Virus record (IMG/VR): IMGVR_UViG_3300044814_000103
Span: 1-43,623 of that record
Length of the DNA stretch: 43,623 nucleotides
Direction: 5' to 3' (one strand)
From: a virus
Part shown: piece by piece, positions 34,239-41,769 of the stretch
Position numbering within the stretch: the stretch's first letter is position 1
How the letters are laid out: each line of letters opens with the position of its first letter
The notes under the pieces: model-generated
Database searches by the model: none
The model's input: the letters and a program-made list of their open reading frames with translations, nothing else
What the model was told of the DNA's origin: nothing
Translations under genes and position numbers: made by a program

Positions 34239-35053
34239 CTCCAGCGCCCCGCGAGGTTGAATCGCGAATAACGCTGTTGGGCTTGGATATCCCGGCGCTG
34301 ATATGGACCCACGCGCTGTAGGCGATTCACACGCGAGGTCAGCATGGCCTCGGCCTTTGCACGTTCAGACATAGCAAGTTGTGCCACATTCTGCATGTCG
34401 GCATCGGCAGCAGCGATCTTGATTACGACATCCCAAATCGCCCAATCCGTATGTCCGTTTATGCCGTTGAAAACATGATCATCCTCGGTGCGCTCCTCCC
34501 ACACCGGGATGTACCAGCAAGTATATGTGTACTCCTGGTCGGGCGCCGGGAAGATGGCAATGCGCCCCGACGATACGTTACAATTAACTTCATCCCCTAT
34601 GTTGATGATGCAAAAACCGATTGGGCGTCCTGTTGACCCCCCGTGGAAGGAGAAGCCATTATTGGCGCAGAAAATGTTGCGGTCGCCCCAGGACATGGGT
34701 TGAAGGCTATAGATGTTGTTGCCATTATTGCAACCACTCGGCGATGACACCGCACCGCCATTCCATCGCACATCGATGCCATGAATCTGGACGGCCTGGT
34801 CCGGCCAGCGGATCACGTTGAATGAAGACGTGCTGTCCATACAGCCCGACGCCATCAACGTCGGACCGGTCTGGCGCAAATACATCAAGCCATCGCCCTG
34901 CATAACGGCGATTTCGCGCGCCCGCTGCCAGGACATGTTGATCTCCCGGTTCAGGCGATCATTGGGATAGCGTCCGGCAGTGGTGTCGCCACCAATATCT
35001 GCAAGCTCACGAACCCGCGTTCGCATGGTCAGCAGGGTTACCGGACTAGCCAT
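34235..35053 (-). CDS. Head-tail adaptor-type connector protein
   Basis: 272 residues. The N terminus (TLLTMRTRVRELADIGGD, then PNDRLNREINMSWQRARE) fits phage adaptor proteins that ring the portal and start the tail (P22 gp4 / T7 gp11-like by position). The middle is a beta part with several Cys, the C terminus helical and basic. It stands between the capsid genes and the fibre genes, as expected for the connector. An AGGGGG ribosome site precedes ATG 35053. Assignment is by pattern and position. Confidence 0.65.
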
Positions 35054-35065
35054 AGGCCCCCTGAC

Positions 35066-35308
35066 TTAGTAGCTGTGATCGTCTTTGCTGGAATCCACAC
35101 AAGCAGAAACGGCATCGTGGAAGGCTTGTGCCGACGGATGATCGTGGTATTCTTTCCAAGCGGTTTCGAAGGCCGGATCGAGTTCGCTCTCACCCTCGGC
35201 TTCCTCGTCCGCCCCAGAGTCGTGCGTATCCTCTTCATCAGCCCCGGGCGGGGGCTTTTTATGGCCCCCCAGGGCGAGTATGATATCCACACCCGACTTG
35301 CGTTTCAT
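35066..35308 (-). CDS. Small acidic protein near the capsid genes
   Basis: 80 residues: basic start (MKRKSGVD), Pro-rich link, then a strongly acidic part (EEDTHDSGADEEAEGESE) and a helical end (FETAWKEYHDHPSAQAFHDAV). A competing frame at 35038-35292 is rejected because this one has the acidic composition and the TAATG junction with the upstream gene. This pattern recurs beside phage head genes, but its role is not known; a connector or scaffold-type partner is possible. Confidence 0.6.
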   Translation of the reverse strand: MKRKSGVDIILALGGHKKPPPGADEEDTHDSGADEEAEGESELDPAFETAWKEYHDHPSAQAFHDAVSACVDSSKDDHSY

Positions 35309-35688
35309 TAGTTTCCAGCTCGCTTGTCGCAGGTGAGCGTCAACCAGACTTCGTCACCCGATGCCGGGGCCGCCGCCAGGTCGTTGAGGAGCGTCTTGAA
35401 GGTCATGGTCCCCAGAGTAGGGGCCTTGGCCGTCACGACGACACCGGTGATAGACAGAAGCGGGGAGTAAATCCCCGTTTCGATTTGGAGCAGTCCCGGG
35501 CAAGCCGGCAGCGTACAATCGTACGTGCCGGTGCCGTTGAGGACCGCCGTCAGACCGGGGTCTGACATGTCGCTGGTGGCGCTGACCGCCCCAGCAGAAG
35601 CGAACACAATTCGCATTGTGAGCTGCGTTCGCTCTTTCTTCGTTGCGCGGAGCGGATACTCGGCCGCCTGCCCTACCACAGTGCTCAT
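35308..35688 (-). CDS. Virion-region protein, possibly capsid decoration
   Basis: 126 residues, beta-rich with Ala, Thr and Gly, no charge clusters. An excellent AAGGAG ribosome site is nine bases before ATG 35688, suggesting high expression directly after the capsid gene. In podoviruses this place is often held by a decoration or head-fibre protein. The fold cannot be named from sequence. The gap to the capsid gene is 20 bases. Confidence 0.55.
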   Translation of the reverse strand: MSTVVGQAAEYPLRATKKERTQLTMRIVFASAGAVSATSDMSDPGLTAVLNGTGTYDCTLPACPGLLQIETGIYSPLLSITGVVVTAKAPTLGTMTFKTLLNDLAAAPASGDEVWLTLTCDKRAGN

Positions 35689-35708
35689 ATTATTTCATCT
35701 CCTTGAGA

Positions 35709-36989
35709 CTAAGCCATCGCAACTCGGCCTTGAAAGCCTGGGGCCTTGACCTGGAATGCGGGATAGCAAGTCAGACGATACTCATAGTCATTCGAGGCAG
35801 CGAGGCGGAGCAGGTCCGTCCCGTCCTGGTTGATCACACCCGGAAATCCTGTGTAGGACTTCGCCTCGATATAATCGAAATTCACGGCGAAGGCTGCGTT
35901 GAAGGTACAGAAGCGGTCCGACCACACATTGACCATTCCACCAGCGGTGCCGAGTTCGATCTTCTGGAAGTTGAATCCAGCGACCTTCTCACCAAGGGGA
36001 CGATTACCACGCGACTCGAGCGAGTCCGCGAGGTCCTGCCATTTCTCGGGGTGAAGGAAGACATCCGTCGGAGGCGGCGCAGCCGCGCGGCCAGACATCC
36101 GAGCCACGAGCCGCTTGATGCGCTGCTCGTTGTTTGCACCAGCAATTTCAGTAGCCGTGAGGCGCACACCCGAAAGAGCCGTGATGTCAATCGTGCGATC
36201 GACGTTCTCGTACACGGTGGCCGTGGGGTCCGCTGCCGGAACCCAAGCACCAAGGCCGAGGACGATGCGGGTGAAGGTCGCGGCCGAAGAGGCCCCGAAA
36301 TCACCAAGCTTGAAAGCATACATCGTGCCCGTCCAGCTGGCGGGGGTGCCGGCCACGCCCGTCGCCGTCGTAGACACCGTAAAGGTGCCGGCGTTGCGGT
36401 TGACGGCAATGACGTAGCCGATGCTGCCCGAACCCAGGAGGGTGTCGGATGCGGTCACGCCGGTCCCGGCCGAGGCCTGGAGCTGCATACCGACATAGAT
36501 GAACACCGAATCGTCAGGCTGGAGCAGTGTACAAACACCGGTCGAGATGGTAAAGCTGCCGGGGGTCACAGAATGGCCCGCGTCGCCGATGAAGTAGTTA
36601 CCCATCGTGTCGCCGAACCCCTCATAGAGGCGGTCGATCTCAGCGGTCTGGTCCTTGAAGAAGGCCCCGACGTTGTCGCGGCTGGCGGCAATCACCTTGT
36701 CAGCGATATCCACCACACCGTTGTAGTCGCCGAACGACGACATCCAACGCACACCCTTGAGGTTGCCACCACCACCGGCTGCCGTCGCGATAATCTGCGC
36801 ATTGGCGAGCGTGGAGCTGGTCCCCTGCGGGTTGGCGTAAATGACCGGGGTCACCCAAGGATCACCCGAGCCGAGGCTCTTTTTAACCTTGGCATAGAAA
36901 ATGCGATTCTTGATCGTAAGGCTGGTAACCTGCCCGGGATTGTAGTACTGCTTAAGAAACGGCGCGAACGTCGTCATCGATGATGCCAT
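35709..36989 (-). CDS. Major capsid protein
   Basis: 426 residues. Features of phage major capsid proteins are the location after the scaffold gene, a Met-Ala-rich start, N-terminal segment (FLKQYYNPGQ), long spine helix region (about 80-120), a beta-rich insertion rich in Gly, Ser and Thr (about 135-245), and a C-terminal half with a FLHPEKWQDL segment and a regular beta/alpha mix expected of the HK97 fold. AGGA precedes ATG 36989. Codon use looks strongly biased to G/C third positions, as for highly expressed genes. Position and size make this the clear candidate. Confidence 0.82.
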   Translation of the reverse strand: MASSMTTFAPFLKQYYNPGQVTSLTIKNRIFYAKVKKSLGSGDPWVTPVIYANPQGTSSTLANAQIIATAAGGGGNLKGVRWMSSFGDYNGVVDIADKVIAASRDNVGAFFKDQTAEIDRLYEGFGDTMGNYFIGDAGHSVTPGSFTISTGVCTLLQPDDSVFIYVGMQLQASAGTGVTASDTLLGSGSIGYVIAVNRNAGTFTVSTTATGVAGTPASWTGTMYAFKLGDFGASSAATFTRIVLGLGAWVPAADPTATVYENVDRTIDITALSGVRLTATEIAGANNEQRIKRLVARMSGRAAAPPPTDVFLHPEKWQDLADSLESRGNRPLGEKVAGFNFQKIELGTAGGMVNVWSDRFCTFNAAFAVNFDYIEAKSYTGFPGVINQDGTDLLRLAASNDYEYRLTCYPAFQVKAPGFQGRVAMA

Positions 36990-37001
36990 GTGAATATCCT
37001 A

Positions 37002-38144
37002 TTAAAGGTTGCGAGCTAGCTGCTCAGATCTCGCCATCCGGGTGTACCGTTCCAAGATTTTCTCTTGGGTCTCGGGGGTCCAGGGGCCATTTAGATCAGG
37101 TGCTGCTTCGGTGGGTTGCGTGTGTCGTAGCGTTGTGGTGGCCGCTTGCGCGGAGTTATTACCATTTGCCCTAGGTACTTGGGTGGATCCAGCTTGAGCC
37201 CTGGCGGCCGGTGGCGCTACGACGTCACCATAAAGGTCATCCCAAACTATCTCAGCCGCTTCGATCGTATCGATCGTGGTCTGGGTTTTGCGGTCATATG
37301 CTTGCTGCTGGACGGCGAATACACGCTGTACGAAGGCAGGCTTTACAGCCACCTTCTCAAACTGTGGCACGGCTTTCAATTCGGTCGAGATGTCGGCAAT
37401 CCAAGCTTGTTGTGCTTGTTGGTAACGCAGCTGGCTGTGCTCGGCCTGCAAACGCTCTTGCTCAGCTCTCATCGCCGCACGTTCCTCAGCGCGCTCGCGC
37501 TTGAGTTTTTCGATCTCTTGCACAAGCTTAGGATCAGACTGGCCGGGGGTCTCGTGCAGTTGTGCAATCAACTTACGCTGAAAGGTTTCGGGGGTATCGC
37601 CCGTAGTAAGTTGCAAGAACTTGGCGAAATCCCCGGCCAGGTACGCTTGTGCTCCTTCAACGAAAGGCATGACCTGCCCAAGGGCGGTCTTGGCCTGAGC
37701 CACGTGCGAGGCGGCCTCAGCCTTGGCAGTGGCCACTTCCGTGCGCGCCTCAAGCACCTGGCGCTTGACCGCTTTCCAAGCCTTTGTAGTCGGCTCGACC
37801 TTATCAATAGGAATGCCCGCGGCCTCAAGGGCCTCGGTGATTTTACCTTCGTTGTAAAGGCGGCGAATCTTCGCTAGCGAACCGGGGGATTCCTTTGGCT
37901 CGTCTTTGGCAGGCTCGGCCTTGGCCGCGGCGGCGGGTTCGGTCTTATCGGCCTCGGCTGCATTCTCACGGTCACGCGCTTCTTGGACGGTCCCGGCTTC
38001 TTTCAGCGCGGCGTCCAGGGCTTTCTGAAAATGCTGCTCCGTACCCGGCTCGGCCACTACCTCGACCGCGGCAGGCGCTTCGACCGCGGCAGTTTCCGCA
38101 ACGGGGGCGGCTTCGGCGACGGGCGAGGTGACGACTGTCTCCAT
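37002..38144 (-). CDS. Scaffolding protein
   Basis: 380 residues, highly charged and helical. The first 90 residues are Ala/Glu/Pro-rich and disordered; about 95-330 form long helices (KLKRERAEERAAMRAEQ core) and the end has a basic helix (LERYTRMARSEQLARNL), as in P22- and T7-type scaffolds whose basic C terminus binds the capsid protein. It sits between portal and capsid genes, the usual place. There is no ribosome site before ATG 38144; a promoter -10 box ends seven bases before it, so the mRNA may be leaderless. Confidence 0.82.
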   Translation of the reverse strand: METVVTSPVAEAAPVAETAAVEAPAAVEVVAEPGTEQHFQKALDAALKEAGTVQEARDRENAAEADKTEPAAAAKAEPAKDEPKESPGSLAKIRRLYNEGKITEALEAAGIPIDKVEPTTKAWKAVKRQVLEARTEVATAKAEAASHVAQAKTALGQVMPFVEGAQAYLAGDFAKFLQLTTGDTPETFQRKLIAQLHETPGQSDPKLVQEIEKLKRERAEERAAMRAEQERLQAEHSQLRYQQAQQAWIADISTELKAVPQFEKVAVKPAFVQRVFAVQQQAYDRKTQTTIDTIEAAEIVWDDLYGDVVAPPAARAQAGSTQVPRANGNNSAQAATTTLRHTQPTEAAPDLNGPWTPETQEKILERYTRMARSEQLARNL

Positions 38145-38151
38145 TGTTTTA

Positions 38152-38180
38152 ATAATAGCTAAGGCAAGCTAAGTAGGCAA
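38152..38180 (-). promoter_or_regulatory. Promoter for scaffold and capsid genes
   Basis: TTGCCT (38180-38175) and TATTAT (38157-38152) on the - strand, spacer 17 bases. The predicted start is at or one base before the A of ATG 38144. It lies in the short gap (38145-38187) after the portal stop, which holds nothing else. Confidence 0.6.
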
Positions 38181-38187
38181 GATTGCG

Positions 38188-40200
38188 TTATTGCGCGGGT
38201 GGGGGGCCTGCTGGTGGGGCGCCCGCTGGAGCGCCCGGTGCCGGCTGTCCTTGATTGACCAAAGCCTGCACGCCTGCGGAAGAGCCTTTCATAGCTGCTC
38301 CTTGTTCAGCGGCCACGTTCGTAAGCGTGGAAATAATTGCGTCAGTTTCGGTCATGAACTTTTCATACCACTGAAGGTTGAACTGTGGCGCATTGCCCAT
38401 CTCGGCGTCCAAATAGGCCAGGCCCGTTTGCAGAATACAATCGGTCAATACTCCGACTCCGAGCCAGCGTGGAGGTGCTCCTTTATAACGAAAGGCACCG
38501 GAGTCCAAATCTTCCTGCGTGGCATCGGCCCACTGGTCAATACACTTCTCCATCCACGAATGGGCCGAATTAGTCTGCCCGAGTTCTTGATCGATATCCT
38601 TCGCTTGAATCACGCGCAAGTAGGCTTCTTTCGACATGAAGTTGCGATCAACCAACTCTGTTGCCAGGGCCAGGCGATCGGCCGGGGTGTTCACCAGGCC
38701 ACTGACACCATACACCTGAAGGTGGTATTGCGACTCGTCGAGTTTTACTTTAGACCAATGGAGGTCTTCAAAATAGTCCCCACCGGGCCACTTGACAACG
38801 ACATCCTCACCGTGAGCCTCGGCGAGTTCTTGCATTGCGGCAATGATCTGGCGTGGTAGATCTACGGCCAATGTCTTTTCATAATTTTGCCACTGTATGG
38901 CAAACCGTTCGGATCCGATATCACGTATCTCGCGGAGTGCGACGCCTGAGTCGATGCCGGGTTGTTTGACCGCGGCGGAGTCTTGCTGGCTGACGCCCGA
39001 GGATTCGTGCGCCCACTGCTGCAATGCAGAGGCCCATTGGACCGAGCCTTGAGAAACAACATCGGGCACGCGAAACGTCGGCTCGGGTGTGCCGGGTTTA
39101 CGTTCAATGATAATACACGGGCGGTTGTCTTCAAGGTCTTCGCGATCGATTGAACCCTCTTCGCACATAATGACCATGTTGGACCCAAGCGTTTCCGCCA
39201 TAGCCCGACGTTGAATCGCGGCATTGAGCTCGTCGCACAAACCAGCAATGTTTTCCACAAGGCTGGTGCCGTAAACGCCCATAAGATGAGGCTCCCAGGT
39301 TGAGCCAAGCAACGGGAAAAACGGACGGATCCAATCCTCTCCCTTACGTTGGCCCTTGCGCACTGTCAAATCAATGCCTGCATTCGTGCCCGATGACGCC
39401 AAGATGATGGAGTGCTTACCGGGTGAGTCGGGGCTGGGTGGCAATCGCCAAGCTTCGCGCACCTTGATCATGCGCCCAAGCGCGGTTTCGTATCCATACA
39501 GCAAGCCGGATTCGTGGTCATCGGCGTCCAGTCCCTGTGCCGCCATGATTTCTTCACGACGCTCCGGAAACTGTTCAGCCAAAAGATAGCGATCAGCGCC
39601 GTACACATGGAAGAGGTTCTGCGGTTCACCGTAACGAGCCTCGTTGGGATCTACCAAAACCTCCCAGGGCAGCACGCGCTGTATGCACACGCGCTTGAGC
39701 ACGGGATCTGCCCACACTTTGAGCCACCCCGAATCCATCACACACAAATCGCGGAACATCTGCAAGCCAACCGCGAAGCCGTCAGTCTGCCCGCCTTGTC
39801 GTTGAAGCATGACCGCGTCGATGAACTTCTCGAGTTTCTTGGCACGCCGGCGCAAGGCCCACGTAGATTCCGAGCAACAGAATTGCGCTCGCGGTCGCTG
39901 CTTGCCGGCTATCTTCGCGATGGCAGTATTGACAATCGCACGAGCCTCATTCAGCCGCACGCGATCATAATGCTCCCCCGTATAGGGTACCGATTTCAAG
40001 TACGCCGCAGGATACAAACCACCGAGGCGCTTACCCTCATAGATCTCGAGGTTCTCGAGGCTCTGCCGCCGGCGTTCTTTATGCAGCGTCTCGAGATGGT
40101 TGCACGTGGCGATTACCGAGGCGGCGCGGTCCGCCTCTTTGTCCAGTGTGTGCCATAGCTCATAACCTTCAAGGCCCGTATCGGAGGCGGAGTCCTGCAT
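38188..40200 (-). CDS. Portal protein
   Basis: 670 residues, the usual length for podovirus portals. It has helical N terminus, a WAD- and LPWEVLVDP-type segment in the first third, a beta-rich wing, and a long helical middle with NAAIQRRAMAE, an ALREIRDIGSERFA helix, and a Pro/Ala/Gly-rich C-terminal tail. Twelve copies would form the ring through which terminase pumps DNA. It is flanked by scaffold and small genes leading to terminase. ATG 40200 has no good ribosome site (AGG lies too close); a TATACT box ends six bases upstream. Confidence 0.85.
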   Translation of the reverse strand: MQDSASDTGLEGYELWHTLDKEADRAASVIATCNHLETLHKERRRQSLENLEIYEGKRLGGLYPAAYLKSVPYTGEHYDRVRLNEARAIVNTAIAKIAGKQRPRAQFCCSESTWALRRRAKKLEKFIDAVMLQRQGGQTDGFAVGLQMFRDLCVMDSGWLKVWADPVLKRVCIQRVLPWEVLVDPNEARYGEPQNLFHVYGADRYLLAEQFPERREEIMAAQGLDADDHESGLLYGYETALGRMIKVREAWRLPPSPDSPGKHSIILASSGTNAGIDLTVRKGQRKGEDWIRPFFPLLGSTWEPHLMGVYGTSLVENIAGLCDELNAAIQRRAMAETLGSNMVIMCEEGSIDREDLEDNRPCIIIERKPGTPEPTFRVPDVVSQGSVQWASALQQWAHESSGVSQQDSAAVKQPGIDSGVALREIRDIGSERFAIQWQNYEKTLAVDLPRQIIAAMQELAEAHGEDVVVKWPGGDYFEDLHWSKVKLDESQYHLQVYGVSGLVNTPADRLALATELVDRNFMSKEAYLRVIQAKDIDQELGQTNSAHSWMEKCIDQWADATQEDLDSGAFRYKGAPPRWLGVGVLTDCILQTGLAYLDAEMGNAPQFNLQWYEKFMTETDAIISTLTNVAAEQGAAMKGSSAGVQALVNQGQPAPGAPAGAPPAGPPPAQ

Positions 40201-40206
40201 CCTATG

Positions 40207-40234
40207 AGTATAGGCTTATGTATTATTTCCGCAA
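40207..40234 (-). promoter_or_regulatory. Weak promoter candidate before the portal gene
   Basis: TTGCGG (40234-40229) and TATACT (40212-40207) on the - strand, spacer 16 bases. The -10 box is good, the -35 box is poor. Transcription would begin at the A of the portal ATG (40200). It overlaps the stop codon of the small membrane gene upstream. Confidence 0.4.
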
Positions 40235-40327
40235 TCTTGCAAGGTCTCGCAACGCCTTGTGCAGGCGCACGGTCTGGGTGAGATAAGCCAGCCACCAGAT
40301 GACGGCCAGCCCCCAACTAATCATCAT
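40223..40327 (-). CDS. 34-residue membrane microprotein before the portal
   Basis: ATG 40327 forms an ATGA overlap with the zinc-ribbon stop; a second ATG follows at once. The peptide is one hydrophobic span (MMISWGLAVIWWLAYLT) with a basic helix behind it (RLHKALRDLARLRK). A membrane anchor with a basic tail is expected. Function unknown; placement between chaperone-like and portal genes is unusual for a membrane peptide. Confidence 0.5.
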   Translation of the reverse strand: MMISWGLAVIWWLAYLTQTVRLHKALRDLARLRK

Positions 40328-40503
40328 TCCGAGGGTGAGGAAGAGCATGCTTTGTGTAGGGCCGCTTTATGGCAGGCGTCGCAATGTTGAGGACCTTCAT
40401 AGTATCGCGCCTTGACGTCGGCTTTGATATAACCACAACTGGCACACCTTTCGCCTGCTAGCTCCATGGGGTAACCGCCGGCGCTAATCCAAAAGCCGTT
40501 CAT
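40324..40503 (-). CDS. 59-residue zinc-ribbon protein
   Basis: From ATG 40503, overlapping the stop of the GroES-like gene as ATGA. C20-x2-C23 and C41-x2-C44 (with H45 next) make a zinc ribbon of 18-residue span. The longer frame to 40674 runs through the GroES-like gene and is a shadow. No specific partner known. Confidence 0.6.
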   Translation of the reverse strand: MNGFWISAGGYPMELAGERCASCGYIKADVKARYYEGPQHCDACHKAALHKACSSSPSE

Positions 40504-41237
40504 GTGGCCTCGAAAACGCCCGCCACTTGATAGGCTTGCACAACGGTCATGACCGCGCCCGCGACAGCAATCTGAAAGCCGGCGCCCGCGAAGCACAACT
40601 CGTCGCCGGGTTTGACCGGCATGGGTCGACGCGCCAGCTCGGGCACGCGACCCTTGTCTTGCTTCAAGCACCATGGACCCTCGCCGACTCCTAGAACCTC
40701 CCAGCGATCAGGCATAGCCTTATTGCCCGTGGCGTCAGGCTGACCGGGCATATAGATACCACCTGTTGATTTGCGAACTGCATCAGCTTCTTTGGTGAAG
40801 ATATAGTCGTGGAGAGGCTCCAAGGTCTCGGGGCCACTGGCGTCTTTGTGGATGATGGCTAGGATCGAATAATCCTGTGCAAGGTTCAGGAAGCCCCCAT
40901 TGACCACGACCGGTACAACGCCTTGCTGCGCAAGCACTACATCTCCGGGTGCGCAGGACATTGGCTTACGCAGGAATACGTTCTGATGCAAATCATCAGA
41001 TACATCAAGAAACGTACCTGGACCGACGGCTAGCACTTCATAACGACCGGTGCCACGCGACTGGGTCTTTTGTATATCGCGATCGGGACGGTGCTCGCGT
41101 CGGGCTTTTTCTGTTTTGAGGGATTCGTATTCTTGCCCCGCCTTAGGCAGGATCAGGCCGCCCTTGGTGACCTCCTCATGCTCGATTTCGGGTGAAAGCA
41201 ATACCCAGTCATTCGTCGGAACCAATCGCTCACTCAT
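40500..41237 (-). CDS. Double GroES-like co-chaperonin domain protein
   Basis: 245 residues with two GroES (Cpn10) folds in tandem. Unit 1 (about 3-130): PTNDWVLLSPE, mobile-loop EEVTKGGLILP (21-31), YEVLAVG (66-72), CAPGDVVL (95-102) and the C-terminal SILAII (124-129); it carries an extra 30 residues after the mobile loop. Unit 2 (about 138-244): LEPLHDYIF, loop VRKSTGGIYMP, WEVLGVG (179-185), VKPGDELCF and QVAGVF. GroES caps GroEL during folding; T4 gp31 replaces it for the capsid protein. Here it lies between terminase and portal, which suggests capsid or portal folding (inference). ATG 41237 overlaps the C2H2 stop. Confidence 0.8.
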   Translation of the reverse strand: MSERLVPTNDWVLLSPEIEHEEVTKGGLILPKAGQEYESLKTEKARREHRPDRDIQKTQSRGTGRYEVLAVGPGTFLDVSDDLHQNVFLRKPMSCAPGDVVLAQQGVVPVVVNGGFLNLAQDYSILAIIHKDASGPETLEPLHDYIFTKEADAVRKSTGGIYMPGQPDATGNKAMPDRWEVLGVGEGPWCLKQDKGRVPELARRPMPVKPGDELCFAGAGFQIAVAGAVMTVVQAYQVAGVFEAT

Positions 41238-41530
41238 TGTGCATCCTTTTGAGCTTGTGCTCGCTTACCTAATACCCCATGTGAAAAGCGGCGATGTGCC
41301 GCCGCGGCGGTTGTGTTGGCGAAAGTCTCGTGGCACTCGGGGCACTCGGCCTCCGTGATACGTACCATGAAACGTATCTGCGACATTGGCACTACCATAT
41401 GTCCGAAGGAAATTGTCTGATCAGAAGCGTTAAACTCGATCGGTCCCACGGACTCCATCCGGATTTCGTCCGTGGATGTGCCGTCCTCCATTTTCATCAG
41501 CGATGAAAATCTTACCCAGGTCAAACGCAT
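41234..41530 (-). CDS. C2H2 zinc-finger protein
   Basis: 98 residues. The C-terminal third holds C63-x2-C66, a 12-residue loop with F70, then H79-x4-H84: a classical C2H2 finger. It is followed by a basic tail (GKRAQAQ). The first 60 residues are a small beta-type region (MVVPMSQIRFMV). Single C2H2 fingers in bacteria and phages usually bind DNA (Ros-type) or proteins. It is in the terminase-portal interval. The start, ATG 41530, has GAGG seven bases upstream and overlaps the preceding gene by ten bases; an alternative ATG is 41497. Confidence 0.65.
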   Translation of the reverse strand: MRLTWVRFSSLMKMEDGTSTDEIRMESVGPIEFNASDQTISFGHMVVPMSQIRFMVRITEAECPECHETFANTTAAAAHRRFSHGVLGKRAQAQKDAQ

Positions 41531-41769
41531 TGTGCCCGCCTCCGCCTTTTTAGCAGATTCTTCGTTGCATTGTATATGGCCGCCTTGTGATCATCATCCA
41601 CGGCGGCATATTCCTCGAAAGCCGCAGCATTCATATATTGTACTACTTCTAGCGGGTGTGGCGCTTTCCATTCCTGTCGCTTCGCTCGAGCCTGCATGCG
41701 TATGGCCCGAGGCGCTTGCGCCAGCGCTCGGCGTCGAGTAAGACGGTTGGGCATGAACGTAGTATACAT
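41521..41769 (-). CDS. Small basic protein after terminase
   Basis: 82 residues from ATG 41769, which shares a base with the terminase TGA (TGATG). The N-terminal half is very basic (NRLTRRRALAQAPRAIRMQARAK), the middle helical and acidic (AAAFEEYAAVDDDHKA) and the end again basic (LLKRRRRAQ). A DNA- or terminase-binding accessory is possible. I do not call it the small terminase because no HTH is visible and it lies after, not before, the large subunit. Confidence 0.55.
   Translation of the reverse strand: MYTTFMPNRLTRRRALAQAPRAIRMQARAKRQEWKAPHPLEVVQYMNAAAFEEYAAVDDDHKAAIYNATKNLLKRRRRAQCV

Noticed and set aside
35643-36983. 446-codon + strand open frame opposite the major capsid gene
   Set aside because: It is a shadow of the GC-biased capsid coding frame; no ribosome site and no family pattern, and all neighbours are on the - strand.
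41521-41769. Small terminase
   Set aside because: The gene follows rather than precedes the large subunit, no helix-turn-helix is visible, and the region upstream of terminase is outside the window.
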